This document shows positions 7,962 to 16,739 of a stretch of 32,481 nt of DNA, piece by piece. Origin of the DNA: Streptomyces xiaopingdaonensis (GTDB taxonomy: Bacteria > Actinomycetota > Actinomycetes > Streptomycetales > Streptomycetaceae); assembly GCF_000262345.1 (NCBI RefSeq), contig NZ_AJTQ01000124.1, forward strand, positions 1 to 32,481, written 5' to 3'. Each line of letters starts with the position of its first letter. The stretch's first letter is position 1. The translations under genes and the position numbers were made by a program. A model generated the notes under the pieces. That model had not been told where the DNA came from, made no database searches, and worked only from the letters and a program-made list of their open reading frames with translations.

Positions 7962-9278
7962 GTGATCTCCCGAATCGATCTGCGCGGCTCCGCGCCGGGC
8001 TCCGACGCCCGCGCGCGCGAGCTGCTGCCCCGTGCCGAACTCGACGTCGAGGCCGCCCTGGAGAAGGTGCGGCCGATCTGCGACGACGTGCGCCATCGCG
8101 GCACCGCGGCGCTCCGCGAGTACGCGCAGCGTTTCGACGGCGTCACGCAGAGCAGCGTCCGGGTACCGCAGGCCGCGCTCGACGAGGCGCTGGAGCAGCT
8201 CGATCCGAGGGTCCGCGCGGCCCTGGAGGAGTCGATCGAGCGGGGCCGCGCCGTCCACCGCGACCAGCGGCGCACCGACTCCACGGTCCGGGTCGTCCCC
8301 GGCGGCACCGTCACCGAGCGGTGGGTGCCCGTCGAGCGCGTCGGCCTCTACGTCCCGGGCGGTCGGGCCGTCTATCCGAGCTCCGTCGTCATGAACGTCG
8401 TTCCCGCGCAGGAGGCGGGCGTCGAGTCGCTCGCCGTCAGCTCGCCTCCGCAGGCCGAGTTCGGCGGCCTCCCGCACCCGACGATCCTCGCCGCCTGCGC
8501 CCTCCTCGGCGTCGACGAGGTCCACGCGGCCGGCGGCGCCCAGGCTGTCGCCATGTTCGCCTACGGCACCGAGGAGTGCAGGCCCGCGCAGCTCGTCACC
8601 GGCCCCGGCAACGTCTACGTCGCCGCAGCCAAGCGGCTCCTCAAGGGGCGTATCGGCATCGACTCGGAGGCGGGCCCGACCGAGATCGCGATCCTCGCCG
8701 ACGAGACGGCGGAACCGGCGCACCTCGCCGCCGACCTCATCAGCCAGGCCGAGCACGACCCGGTCGCCGCCGCGGTCCTCGTCGTCCCCTCCGAGCGGCT
8801 CGCCGACGCGGTGGAGGCCGAGCTGAAGGTGCAGACCTCCGCGGCGAAGCACCGGGAGCGGATCACCGAGGCGCTCGGTGGCCGGCAGTCCGGCATCGTC
8901 CTCGTCGACTCGCTGGAGGACGGCCTCGCCGTGGTCGACGGCTACGCGGCCGAGCACCTGGAGATCCAGACCGAGGACGCGGCGCGCTGGGCGTCACGGG
9001 TCCGCAACGCCGGCGCCGTCTTCGTCGGGCCCTGGGCCCCCGTCTCGCTCGGCGACTACTGCGCGGGCTCCAACCACGTGCTGCCGACCGGCGGTTGCGC
9101 CTGCCATTCCTCGGGCCTGTCGGTCCAGTCCTTCCTGCGCGGCATCCACGTCGTCGACTACACCCGCGAGGCCCTCGCCGACGTCGCCCACCATGTGGTG
9201 GCGCTCGCCGAGGCAGAGGACCTGCCGGCGCACGGCAGCGCGGTCACCGCGCGCTTCCCCGAGCAGCAGGGCGCCTGA
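7962..9278 (+). CDS. hisD: Histidinol dehydrogenase
   Basis: 438 residues, full length. It oxidises L-histidinol to L-histidine in two NAD-dependent steps, the last steps of histidine synthesis, in the cytoplasm. Motifs seen are [39 protein letters not shown] with zinc ligands Q262 and H265, AEHLEI with the catalytic pair E331-H332, [13 protein letters not shown] with zinc ligand D365, and LPAHGSAV with zinc ligand H424. All are present, so the enzyme should be active. GTG 7962 follows CTGGAGTC at about seven bases. It is the first gene of the his cluster, and hisC follows after 30 bases. Regulation may involve the repeat at 7890-7924. Confidence 0.97.
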   Translation: MISRIDLRGSAPGSDARARELLPRAELDVEAALEKVRPICDDVRHRGTAALREYAQRFDGVTQSSVRVPQAALDEALEQLDPRVRAALEESIERGRAVHRDQRRTDSTVRVVPGGTVTERWVPVERVGLYVPGGRAVYPSSVVMNVVPAQEAGVESLAVSSPPQAEFGGLPHPTILAACALLGVDEVHAAGGAQAVAMFAYGTEECRPAQLVTGPGNVYVAAAKRLLKGRIGIDSEAGPTEIAILADETAEPAHLAADLISQAEHDPVAAAVLVVPSERLADAVEAELKVQTSAAKHRERITEALGGRQSGIVLVDSLEDGLAVVDGYAAEHLEIQTEDAARWASRVRNAGAVFVGPWAPVSLGDYCAGSNHVLPTGGCACHSSGLSVQSFLRGIHVVDYTREALADVAHHVVALAEAEDLPAHGSAVTARFPEQQGA

Positions 9279-9308
9279 GGGCGCCGTCGGAAAGGCACCC
9301 GAGAGCAC

Positions 9309-10433
9309 GTGACAGTCACAGAAGAGCTGCCGATCAGGGACGAACTCCGCGGCAAGTCCCCTTACGGGGCCCCGCAGTTGGACGTCCCCGTCCGGCTCAA
9401 CACCAACGAGAACCCCTACCCGCTCCCCGAGCCGCTGGTGCAGCGGATCGGCGAGCGCGTCACCGAGGCGGCGCGCACCCTCAACCGCTACCCCGATCGG
9501 GACGCGGTGGAGCTGCGCAGCGAACTCGCCTGCTATCTGCGGCGGATGACGGGCCACGCCGTCACCGAGGCGCACGTCTGGGCCGCGAACGGCTCCAACG
9601 AGGTGCTCCAGCAGCTCCTCCAGACCTTCGGCGGCCCCGGCCGTACCGCGCTCGGCTTCGAGCCCTCGTACTCGATGCACGGGCTCCTCGCCCGCGGCAC
9701 CGGCACCGCCTGGCTCTCCGGGCCGCGCAACGACGACTTCACCATCGACGTCGCAGCGGCCGTGCGGACGATCGAGGCCCACCGCCCGGACGTCGTCTTC
9801 GTCTGCTCGCCGAACAACCCGACGGGGACGGCGGTGGAGGCGGAGACGGTCGTCGCGCTCCACGAGGCGGCGCAGCGCGCGCGGCCCGAACACGGCGCGC
9901 TCGTCGTCGTCGACGAGGCGTACGGCGAGTTCTCGCACCGCCCTTCGCTGCTGCCGCTGCTGGAGGGCCGGCCGACGCTGGTGGTCTCGCGGACGATGTC
10001 GAAGGCGTTCGGCGCCGCGGGCCTGCGGCTCGGCTACCTCGCCGCCGACCCCGCCGTCGTCGAAGCGGTGCAGCTCGTGCGGCTGCCGTACCACCTCTCG
10101 GCCGTCACCCAGGCCACCGCGCTCGCCGCGCTGGAGTACACCGATACCCTGCTCGGATACGTCGAGCAGCTCAAGAGCGAACGGGACCGCATCGTCGCCG
10201 AACTCCGCGACGCCGGCTGCGAGGTGACCGCCTCGGACGCCAACTTCGTCCAGTTCGGCAGGTTCGACGGGCCCGGCGGCGCGCACGCCGTCTGGGAGGC
10301 GCTCCTCGCGCACGGCGTCCTCGTCAGGGACAACGGCGTCCCGGGCCGGCTGAGGGTCACCGCGGGGACCCCGGAGGAGAACGACGCGTTCCTCGACGCG
10401 GTGCGCGCAGTGATGAAGGAGATCGCACAATGA
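9309..10433 (+). CDS. hisC: Histidinol-phosphate aminotransferase
   Basis: 374 residues, a class I/II fold PLP aminotransferase. It converts imidazole-acetol phosphate and glutamate to histidinol phosphate and 2-oxoglutarate. Seen: [10 protein letters not shown] near the N-terminus (substrate/phosphate region), SPNNPTG with N170, VVDEAYGEF with D202 contacting the PLP ring nitrogen, and SRTMSKAFG with the Schiff-base Lys K232, followed by GLRLGYL. The GTG start at 9309 is 30 bases after hisD. Its TGA overlaps the hisB ATG (ATGA at 10430-10433), so the two genes are probably translationally coupled. Confidence 0.96.
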   Translation: MTVTEELPIRDELRGKSPYGAPQLDVPVRLNTNENPYPLPEPLVQRIGERVTEAARTLNRYPDRDAVELRSELACYLRRMTGHAVTEAHVWAANGSNEVLQQLLQTFGGPGRTALGFEPSYSMHGLLARGTGTAWLSGPRNDDFTIDVAAAVRTIEAHRPDVVFVCSPNNPTGTAVEAETVVALHEAAQRARPEHGALVVVDEAYGEFSHRPSLLPLLEGRPTLVVSRTMSKAFGAAGLRLGYLAADPAVVEAVQLVRLPYHLSAVTQATALAALEYTDTLLGYVEQLKSERDRIVAELRDAGCEVTASDANFVQFGRFDGPGGAHAVWEALLAHGVLVRDNGVPGRLRVTAGTPEENDAFLDAVRAVMKEIAQ

Positions 10434-11023
10434 GCCGCACCGGACGCGTGCAGCGCAACACCAAGGAGACCTCGGTCCTCGTCGAGATCGACCTCGACGG
10501 CACCGGGCAGGCCGACATATCGACGGGCGTGGGCTTCTACGACCACATGCTCGACCAGCTCGCCAGGCACGGCCTCTTCGACCTCACCGTCAAGACCGAC
10601 GGCGACCTGCACATCGACACCCACCACACCATCGAGGACACCTCGCTGGCGCTCGGCGCCGCCTTCAAGGAGGCGCTCGGCGACAAGCGCGGCATCGTGC
10701 GCTTCGCCAACTCGGCGGTGCCGCTCGACGAGTCGCTCGCCCGCGTGACGGTCGACCTCTCGGGCCGCCCGTACCTCGTCCACGTGGAGCCGGAGGGCAT
10801 GGCGCCCATGATCGGCTCCTACGACACGACGATGACGCGGCACATCCTGGAGTCCTTCGTGGCCCAGGCGCAGGTCGCGCTCCACGTGGAGGTTCCGTAC
10901 GGGCGCAACGCGCACCACATCGTGGAGTGCCAGTTCAAGGCGCTGGCGCGCGCCCTGCGGTACGCCAGCGAACCCGACCCGAGGCAGCCGGGGGTCATCC
11001 CCTCGACGAAGGGGGCGCTGTAG
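10430..11023 (+). CDS. hisB: Imidazoleglycerol-phosphate dehydratase
   Basis: 197 residues. This is the monofunctional dehydratase form; there is no N-terminal phosphatase domain as in the E. coli fusion. It dehydrates imidazole-glycerol phosphate to imidazole-acetol phosphate. The duplicated manganese-binding motifs are visible: the [12 protein letters not shown] group in the first half and the [16 protein letters not shown] group in the second, plus [14 protein letters not shown] and the phosphate/substrate region around YDTTMTRHI. It starts inside the hisC stop codon. The TAG stop at 11021-11023 is followed by a short gene on the same strand. Confidence 0.97.
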   Translation: MSRTGRVQRNTKETSVLVEIDLDGTGQADISTGVGFYDHMLDQLARHGLFDLTVKTDGDLHIDTHHTIEDTSLALGAAFKEALGDKRGIVRFANSAVPLDESLARVTVDLSGRPYLVHVEPEGMAPMIGSYDTTMTRHILESFVAQAQVALHVEVPYGRNAHHIVECQFKALARALRYASEPDPRQPGVIPSTKGAL

Positions 11024-11057
11024 CCGTGGAGTTCGCGACACGGAAGCCGGTGGAGCG

Positions 11058-11222
11058 GTGAACGGCCTCTCCACCCTGCTGATCTTCGTCGGTCTCTTCC
11101 TCGCCGGCGGCGCGGTCTCCTTCTGGAAGCAGAAGCTGCCCACCGGCGTGGTGGTGTTGCTCGGCATCTGCTCGGCGATGGCGCTCCTCGCCGGTGTGCT
11201 GCGGTTGGACGTGTGGGAATGA
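11058..11222 (+). CDS. Small two-helix membrane protein inside the his operon
   Basis: 54 residues ([10 protein letters not shown]...LRLDVWE). Two hydrophobic segments at residues ~4-22 and ~30-48 are joined by a short basic loop (FWKQKLPTG), giving a hairpin topology. GTG 11058 is preceded by GTGGAGC, and its TGA (11220-11222) overlaps the ATG of hisH, so it is translated with the operon. No catalytic residues are visible. The function is unknown. The tight coupling argues that it is a real gene rather than spacer. Confidence 0.78.
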   Translation: MNGLSTLLIFVGLFLAGGAVSFWKQKLPTGVVVLLGICSAMALLAGVLRLDVWE

Positions 11223-11860
11223 GCAACGGCAAGCGTGTGGTCGTCTTCGACTACGGCTTCGGCAACGTGCGTTCGGCCGAGCGCGCCGTGGCGCGGACGG
11301 GCGCCGAGGTCGAGATCACCAAGGAGTACGACGCGGCGATGGCGGCCGACGGCCTCCTCGTCCCCGGCGTCGGCGCCTTCGCTTCCTGCATCGCCGGGCT
11401 GCGTGCGGCGAGGGGCGACTGGGTCGTCGGGCGGCGGCTCGCGGGCGGCCGTCCCGTCCTCGGGATCTGCGTGGGGATGCAGGTGCTCTTCTCGCGCGGG
11501 ATCGAGCACGGCGAGGAGGCCGAGGGGCTCGACGAATGGCCGGGCACCGTGGGCCCGTTGAGAGCGGAGACGGTGCCGCACATGGGCTGGAACACCGTCA
11601 CCGTGCCCGAGGACTCGCGCCTGTTCGCCGGTCTCCCCGCCGACGAGCGGTACTACTTCGTCCACTCCTACGCCGTTCACGACTGGGAGCTGGAGACGGC
11701 GAACCCGTCGCTGGCCGCACCCAAGGTGAGCTGGACGACGCACGGCGAGCCCTTCGTCTCCGCCGTCGAGAACGGCCCCCTGTGGGCGACCCAGTTCCAC
11801 CCGGAGAAGTCCGGCGACGCCGGCGCCCGGCTGCTGGCGAACTGGGTCGCCACCCTCTGA
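11219..11860 (+). CDS. hisH: Imidazole glycerol phosphate synthase, glutamine amidotransferase subunit
   Basis: 213 residues. A class I (triad) glutaminase that supplies ammonia through a tunnel to HisF, making imidazole-glycerol phosphate and AICAR from PRFAR. The triad is complete: C84 in GICVGMQ, H194 and E196 in QFHPEKSG. The oxyanion strand VPGVGAF and PHMGWN are also present. I use ATG 11219, which overlaps the stop of the small membrane gene; a GTG two codons upstream (11213) is in frame but less likely. priA follows 42 bases downstream, and its partner hisF is three genes on. Confidence 0.96.
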   Translation: MSNGKRVVVFDYGFGNVRSAERAVARTGAEVEITKEYDAAMAADGLLVPGVGAFASCIAGLRAARGDWVVGRRLAGGRPVLGICVGMQVLFSRGIEHGEEAEGLDEWPGTVGPLRAETVPHMGWNTVTVPEDSRLFAGLPADERYYFVHSYAVHDWELETANPSLAAPKVSWTTHGEPFVSAVENGPLWATQFHPEKSGDAGARLLANWVATL

Positions 11861-11902
11861 GCCGCCATTCCGAACCGATCAGCACGTGAGGACCAGCCCC
11901 CG

Positions 11903-12634
11903 ATGAGCCAGCTCGAACTCCTCCCCGCCGTCGACGTCAGGGAAGGCCAGGCCGTCCGCCTCGTCCACGGCGAGTCGGGCTCCGAGACCTCCTACGGCGA
12001 CCCGCTCTCGGCCGCGCTCGCCTGGCAGCGCTCGGGCGCCGAGTGGCTCCACCTCGTCGACCTCGACGCCGCGTTCGGCACGGGCGACAACCGCGCCGCG
12101 ATCTCCGAGGTGGCGCACGCGATGGAGATCAAGGTGGAGCTCTCGGGCGGCATCCGCGACGACGATTCGCTCGCCGCCGCGCTCGCCACCGGCTGCCGCC
12201 GGGTCAACCTCGGGACGGCGGCGCTGGAGTCGCCCGAGTGGGTCGCGAAGGTGATCGCCGAGCACGGCGACCGGATCGCGGTCGGCCTCGACGTCCGCGG
12301 GACGACGCTCCGCGGACGCGGCTGGACGCGGGACGGCGGCGACCTCTACGAGACGCTGGAGCGCCTCGACTCCGAGGGCTGCGCACGGTACGTGGTCACC
12401 GACATCGCCAAGGACGGCACCCTCAAGGGCCCCAACCTGGAGCTGCTCCGCAACGTCTGCGCCGCCACCGACCGCCCGGTCGTCGCCTCGGGCGGCGTCT
12501 CCTCCCTCGACGACCTGCGGGCGATCGCCTCGCTCGTCCCGGAGGGCGTCGAGGGCGCGATCGTCGGCAAGGCGCTCTACGCCGAGGCGTTCACGCTGGA
12601 GGAGGCGCTCGCCGCCGTCGCGGAGACCGGGTGA
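11903..12634 (+). CDS. priA: Phosphoribosyl isomerase A (dual HisA/TrpF)
   Basis: 243-residue TIM barrel. In Streptomyces and Mycobacterium this enzyme isomerises both ProFAR (histidine path) and phosphoribosyl anthranilate (tryptophan path), because a separate trpF is missing (established for PriA). The catalytic pair is D11 (PAVDV) and D130 (GLDVRG). The PriA-type residues R19, S81 (LSGGIRD) and the [10 protein letters not shown] loop (R139, W141, R143) are present. I therefore call it PriA rather than HisA; dual activity is inferred from these residues and the taxonomic setting. Its TGA overlaps the GTG of the Rid-family gene (GTGA at 12631-12634). Confidence 0.93.
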   Translation: MSQLELLPAVDVREGQAVRLVHGESGSETSYGDPLSAALAWQRSGAEWLHLVDLDAAFGTGDNRAAISEVAHAMEIKVELSGGIRDDDSLAAALATGCRRVNLGTAALESPEWVAKVIAEHGDRIAVGLDVRGTTLRGRGWTRDGGDLYETLERLDSEGCARYVVTDIAKDGTLKGPNLELLRNVCAATDRPVVASGGVSSLDDLRAIASLVPEGVEGAIVGKALYAEAFTLEEALAAVAETG

Positions 12635-13005
12635 CCTCCCCCGCCGACTCCTTCCCGGAGCGGTTCGGCGCCGCGCGTGCCGTCGCGGCCGGGGACCGGG
12701 TTCTCGTCGGCGGGACGCTGCCGGTCGAGGACGGTGTCCTCCTCGGCGAGGGCGATCCGTACGAGCAGACCAGGGCGGCCTTCGCGCGGGCGCTCTCGGC
12801 GCTCCGCGCGTACGGCCTCGGCGCCGAGGCGGTCGTGCGCACCCGCGTCCATCTCGTCCACGAGCGCGATCTCGACGAGGCCGCGCGGGCGCACCGGGAA
12901 CTCTTCGCGGGCGTACGTCCCGCGGCGACGGCGCTCGTCGTCGCCGGGCTCGCGGACACGCGGGCGCTCGTCGAGGTCGAGCTGGAGGCGTACCGCGGAA
13001 GCTGA
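12631..13005 (+). CDS. Rid-family (YjgF/YER057c/UK114) protein lacking the catalytic Arg
   Basis: 124 residues, the normal length of a Rid-family subunit (trimeric in the family). The fold is recognisable from [50 protein letters not shown] and the C-terminal [13 protein letters not shown]. RidA proper deaminates 2-aminoacrylate-type imines using an Arg in a PAR-S motif. Here the aligned stretch reads RPAAT, with A99 where that Arg should be, so imine deaminase activity is doubtful and it resembles the Rid subgroups without Arg. It overlaps priA by four bases and precedes hisF by 48 bases, so it is part of the operon. A role in protecting or tuning His/Trp metabolism is only a guess. Confidence 0.87.
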   Translation: MTSPADSFPERFGAARAVAAGDRVLVGGTLPVEDGVLLGEGDPYEQTRAAFARALSALRAYGLGAEAVVRTRVHLVHERDLDEAARAHRELFAGVRPAATALVVAGLADTRALVEVELEAYRGS

Positions 13006-13053
13006 GCACCTGTCCCGTCCCCACTCCGAGAACCTGCAAGGAGCCCGCACCTC

Positions 13054-13824
13054 ATGTCCCTGGCGGTCCGCGTCATCCCCTGCCTAGACGTCGACGGCGG
13101 TCGGGTCGTCAAGGGCGTCAACTTCAAGAACCTGCGCGACGCCGGCGACCCGGTGGAGATGGCGAAGGTCTACGACGCCGAAGGCGCCGACGAGTTGACG
13201 TTCCTCGACATCACCGCCTCCTCCGGCGACCGCGAGACGACCTACGACGTCGTCCGCCGCACCGCCGAGCAGGTCTTCATCCCGCTCACCGTCGGAGGCG
13301 GGGTGCGCACGCCCGAGGACGTGGACCGGCTGCTGCGCGCCGGCGCCGACAAGGTCGGGGTGAACACGGCCGCGCTGGCGCGTCCCGAGCTGATCAGGGA
13401 GATCGCCGAGCGGTTCGGCCGCCAGGTGCTCGTCCTCTCCGCCGACGCGCGCCGCACGCGGGAGGGCGCGCAGACGCCCTCGGGCTACGAGGTCACCACG
13501 CACGGCGGCCGCCGCGGCACCGGTCTCGACGCCGTCGAATGGGCCGCGCGGGCCGCCGAGTTGGGTGCCGGGGAGATCCTGCTCAACTCGATGGACGCGG
13601 ACGGCACCAAGGACGGCTACGACGGGCCGATGATCGAGGCCGTCCGCGCCCGGGTCGCGGTCCCGGTGATCGCCTCGGGCGGCGCGGGACGCCTCGCCGA
13701 CTTCCCCGAGGCGATCGACGCGGGCGCCGACGCCGTACTCGCCGCCTCCGTCTTCCACTTCGGGGACCTGCGGCTCGGCGAGGTGAAGCGCGCCCTGCGG
13801 GCGACCGGCCACACGGTGCGCTGA
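13054..13824 (+). CDS. hisF: Imidazole glycerol phosphate synthase, cyclase subunit
   Basis: 256-residue TIM barrel, the cyclase partner of HisH. The catalytic aspartates are D12 (IPCLDVDGG) and D131 (LSADARR). Phosphate-binding loops VGGGVR, VNTAAL and ASGGAG are present, as is [14 protein letters not shown] on the late strand. ATG 13054 follows AAGGAG with nearby spacing. It is the last gene of the cluster. Its stop is only nine bases from the stop of the convergent PPOX gene, and a 6-bp hairpin (13829-13844) that overlaps that gene's end is the only visible terminator candidate. Confidence 0.97.
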   Translation: MSLAVRVIPCLDVDGGRVVKGVNFKNLRDAGDPVEMAKVYDAEGADELTFLDITASSGDRETTYDVVRRTAEQVFIPLTVGGGVRTPEDVDRLLRAGADKVGVNTAALARPELIREIAERFGRQVLVLSADARRTREGAQTPSGYEVTTHGGRRGTGLDAVEWAARAAELGAGEILLNSMDADGTKDGYDGPMIEAVRARVAVPVIASGGAGRLADFPEAIDAGADAVLAASVFHFGDLRLGEVKRALRATGHTVR

Positions 13825-13833
13825 GTCCGCCTC

Positions 13834-14364
13834 TCACCAGAGGCCCGCACGGTTCAGCGACTGCGGGCAGTGCCGGTACGCCTCCTCGATCTCGACGAGC
13901 AGCGCCAGCTTCGGGCGCGTCCCGCGGACGGCCACGGCGTCGAAGAACGGCGCGTCGGTGAGGAGGCGTGCCCGGCCGTTGACCCGCAGGATCTCCTTCT
14001 CGCCCGGCACCAGGTGGAGAAGGCCCACGTGCGGGTTCTCCAGGATGTTCCGGAAGCTGTCGCCCCTGCGGTTGCCCGGGCGGTCCGGCAGGACGATCGT
14101 CGCCGGGTCGAGGACGTGGACGAAGCCGGGGTCGCCGCCGCGGGGCGACGCGTCGCAGTTGCCGGCGGCGTCGGCGGTGGAGAGCAGGCAGAACGGGGAG
14201 CGTCCGAGGAACTCCGTGTCGGCGGTGCCGAGACGGGGCTGCACCTTCTCGATGACGACGGGGTGCGGGGTGCCGAGCAGCTCGGTCAACTCGTCCTCGG
14301 AGCGGAGCTCCGCGTACCCCTCGCCGAGCTGCGTCGCGGGGGCGGTCATCGGGGCGTGGGGCAT
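13834..14364 (-). CDS. Pyridoxamine 5'-phosphate oxidase-family FMN-binding protein
   Basis: 176 residues with the split beta-barrel (PNPOx-like) flavin fold. Characteristic stretches are VIEKVQPRLGTADTEFLGRSPFCLLSTADAAGNCDASPRGGDPGFV, TIVLPDRPGNRRGDSFRNILENPHVGLLHLVPG and EILRVNGRARLLTD. This arrangement fits the probable FMN-dependent enzyme subfamily around DR_2398 (from memory). Substrate unknown. ATG 14364 is preceded by GGAG at five bases; an in-frame ATG at 14349 is the alternative. It is divergent from the siderophore importer, and the iron box lies 66-84 bases from its start, so iron control is possible. Confidence 0.86.
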   Translation of the reverse strand: MPHAPMTAPATQLGEGYAELRSEDELTELLGTPHPVVIEKVQPRLGTADTEFLGRSPFCLLSTADAAGNCDASPRGGDPGFVHVLDPATIVLPDRPGNRRGDSFRNILENPHVGLLHLVPGEKEILRVNGRARLLTDAPFFDAVAVRGTRPKLALLVEIEEAYRHCPQSLNRAGLW

Positions 14365-14429
14365 GGGCGCTCCGTCGGTCGGCGGGGAAGGGGCGACGAG
14401 TGATGGCCTGAAGCCGCCCTACCCGGTAC

Positions 14430-14448
14430 TGATGTTAGGCTCACCTTA
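14430..14448 (+). promoter_or_regulatory. DmdR/IdeR-type iron box
   Basis: This 19-bp site matches the actinobacterial iron-box consensus TTAGGTTAGGCTAACCTAA at 15 of 19 positions, with the core GTTAGGCTCACCTTA matching 13 of 15. It is 54 bases before the first permease gene of an iron-siderophore importer, where such a site is expected. Iron-bound DmdR1 (IdeR/DtxR family) would repress the operon when iron is sufficient. Confidence 0.85.
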
Positions 14449-14501
14449 CTTGTCGGGACGAAGCAGCTTCCGGGCGGCATTGCCGTGCGGAGACAGGGAC
14501 G

Positions 14502-15626
14502 GTGGTGGTCGAGTTGCCGCTTGAGTCCCGTTCCGTCTCCGCCGCTCGTCGCGAAATACCCGCGGACAGCGAGGCGTTGGACGCCGCCGGCTCCTCCGGC
14601 GGCCCCGCCGCCGGTCCGCGCGGCCCGGGGCGGTCGGCCCGGTTCGCCGGCCTCCCGCTGCTCGTGGCAGCGCTCGTCGTGATGGTGGCGCTCAGCCTGG
14701 CGATCGGTTCAGGCCAGGCCGGCATGGGCGACGTGCTCCGCACCGTCTTCTCGCCCGACGCGGCCGACCGCGCCCAACTCGTCGTGCACGAGGTGCGGAT
14801 ACCGCGGACCGCGGCCGGGCTCCTCGCCGGCGTCGCGCTCGGTCTCGCCGGGGCCGTCATGCAGGGCGTCGCCCGCAACCCGCTCGCCGATCCCGGCATC
14901 CTCGGCGTCAACGCCGGCGCCTCGCTCGCGGTCGTCTTCGCCCTCGGAGTCCTCGGCCTCGGCGGCTCCGCGCAGTACATATGGTTCGGCTTCCTCGGGG
15001 CGCTCCTCGCCTCCGTCCTCGTCTACGGCATCGGCTCGCTCGGCAGGGACGGCGCGACGCCGCTGAAGCTGGCGCTCGCCGGTGCGGCGACCACGGCGGC
15101 GCTCGGCTCGCTCACCACCGCGCTGCTCCTCACCGACAGCCGCACCTTCGACCAGTACCGCTTCTGGCAGGTGGGGTCGCTCACCAGCAGGGACCCCGAA
15201 GTCCTGTGGCAGGCGCTGCCGTTCATCGTGCTCGGCACCCTCCTCGCGTTCGGGCTCGGCCCGCAGCTCAACGCCCTCGCGCTCGGCGACAACCTCGCCC
15301 GCGGGCTCGGCCAGCGGGTCGGGCTCGCCCGCTCGGGGGCGGCCGCGGCGGTCGTGCTGCTCTGCGGCTCCGCGACCGTCGTCGCCGGGCCCATCAGCTT
15401 CGTCGGCCTCGTCGTTCCGCACGCGGCGCGGCTGCTCACCGGGCCCGACTACCGGTGGGTGCTGCCGTACAGCGCGCTGCTCGCGCCGCTCCTCGTCCTC
15501 GGCTCCGACATCGTGGGGCGGCTCGTCTCCGGCGCCGGCGAGGTGCAGGTCGGCGTCGTGACCGCGGCCGTCGGTGCGATCCCGTTCGTGGTGCTGGTGC
15601 GGCGCCGCAGGCTGGCGGAACTGTGA
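14502..15626 (+). CDS. Iron-siderophore ABC importer permease, FecCD family (first)
   Basis: 374 residues. An N-terminal cytoplasmic tail of ~50 residues is followed by about nine or ten membrane helices typical of BtuC/FhuB/FecCD permeases. Family signatures: RIPRTAAGLLAGVALGLAGAVMQGVARNPLADPGILGVNAGAS, LKLALAGAATTAALGSLTTALLL, the FWQVGSL motif, and AGPISFVGLVVPHAARLLTGPDYR, which is the loop that contacts the ATPase. GTG 14502 or GTG 14505 is the start, both after a weak AGGGAC. It heads the four-gene operon behind the iron box, and its TGA overlaps the next GTG (15623-15626). Confidence 0.93.
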   Translation: MVVELPLESRSVSAARREIPADSEALDAAGSSGGPAAGPRGPGRSARFAGLPLLVAALVVMVALSLAIGSGQAGMGDVLRTVFSPDAADRAQLVVHEVRIPRTAAGLLAGVALGLAGAVMQGVARNPLADPGILGVNAGASLAVVFALGVLGLGGSAQYIWFGFLGALLASVLVYGIGSLGRDGATPLKLALAGAATTAALGSLTTALLLTDSRTFDQYRFWQVGSLTSRDPEVLWQALPFIVLGTLLAFGLGPQLNALALGDNLARGLGQRVGLARSGAAAAVVLLCGSATVVAGPISFVGLVVPHAARLLTGPDYRWVLPYSALLAPLLVLGSDIVGRLVSGAGEVQVGVVTAAVGAIPFVVLVRRRRLAEL

Positions 15627-16690
15627 GCGGCGTCCGCGCGCCCGAGCGCGCTCCGGCGGCGGAGGCGGTGCGCCGTGTCGCCTCGGTGAGGCGTGCGGGC
15701 AGGGCGCGCTGGGCCGGCGTCTCCCTCGCGCTGGGGGCCGCCGCCGTCGTCGCCTTCTGCGCCGCGCTCGCGTACGGGGACGCCGTGGTGCCGCTCGCCG
15801 ACGTGGTGGGCGCCCTCTTCGGCGCCGACGCGGGGGGAGCGTACTTCATCGTCGTCGAACTGCGGCTGCCGCGGGCCCTCGTGGGGCTGCTCGTCGGCGT
15901 CGCCTTCGGGCTCGCGGGCGCCGTCTTCCAGGCGCTGTTGCGGAACCCGCTCGCGAGCCCCGACGTCATCGGCGTCAGCCAGGGCGCCAGCGCTGCCGCG
16001 GTGCTCGCCTCGCTCGGCTTCGCCGTGAGCGGCCTCGGGCTCTCGCTCGCCGCGCTCGGCGGCGCCGTCGTCGCCGCCGGTGCGATCTACGCCCTCGCGT
16101 GGCGGCGCGGGGTCTCCGGCTACCGGTTCGCACTCATCGGGATCGGGCTCGGCGCGGGGCTCTCCAGCATCACCTCCTACCTGATGACCAGCTCCCGGGT
16201 GACCGAGGCGCAGGAGGCCCTGGTGTGGCTCACCGGCAGCCTCAACGGCAGTTCGGACGCGCAACTGTGGCCGCTCGTCGCCGCGTTGGCCGTGCTGCTG
16301 CCGCTCACCGCGGGGGCGGCGCGGGCGATGGGGCCGCTGCAACTCGGCGACGAGTCTGCTGCGGGCCTCGGCGCCCGCGTCGAGCGGAGCCGACTCATGC
16401 TGCTCGGCTGCGCCGTCGGGCTCGCTGGCGTCGCGACGGCCGCGTCCGGGCCGCTCGGATTCGTCGCGTTCGTCTCGGGACCCGTGGCCAGGCGGCTCGC
16501 CCCCGGGCAGGGCGCCGCACTGGTGCCGTCGGCGCTCGTCGGGGGAGTGCTGGTGCTCGTCGCGGACTTCGTCGCCCAACACCTGCTGTGGTCCGACCAG
16601 TTCCCCGCCGGCGTCGTCACCAGCCTCATCGGGGCGCCGTACCTGCTGATACTGCTCGCCCGCGCGAACAGGACGGGGCACGGCGGATGA
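15623..16690 (+). CDS. Iron-siderophore ABC importer permease, FecCD family (second)
   Basis: 355 residues, a second FecCD permease that would pair with the first as a heterodimeric channel. Key stretches: LRLPRALVGLLVGVAFGLAGAVFQALLRNPLASPDVIGVSQGAS, YRFALIGIGLGAGLSSITSYLMTSS, VWLTGSLNGS, and ASGPLGFVAFVSGPVARRLAPGQG as the coupling loop. In that loop the usual VPH of the family is replaced by SGP, as is frequent in the FepG-type partner. The start overlaps the first permease stop (GTGA). There are 49 bases before the ATPase gene. Confidence 0.92.
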   Translation: MSGVRAPERAPAAEAVRRVASVRRAGRARWAGVSLALGAAAVVAFCAALAYGDAVVPLADVVGALFGADAGGAYFIVVELRLPRALVGLLVGVAFGLAGAVFQALLRNPLASPDVIGVSQGASAAAVLASLGFAVSGLGLSLAALGGAVVAAGAIYALAWRRGVSGYRFALIGIGLGAGLSSITSYLMTSSRVTEAQEALVWLTGSLNGSSDAQLWPLVAALAVLLPLTAGAARAMGPLQLGDESAAGLGARVERSRLMLLGCAVGLAGVATAASGPLGFVAFVSGPVARRLAPGQGAALVPSALVGGVLVLVADFVAQHLLWSDQFPAGVVTSLIGAPYLLILLARANRTGHGG

Positions 16691-16739
16691 CGGAGCAGAA
16701 CCGGGGCGCCTGCCCCCTGCGGAACGGAAAGGTACGCGG

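Noticed and set aside
7838..11023. A 1061-codon open frame across hisD, hisC and hisB
   Set aside because: It is the out-of-frame shadow of hisD and hisC joined to the true hisB frame; the upstream part is Arg/Pro-rich nonsense, and hisB starts at 10430.
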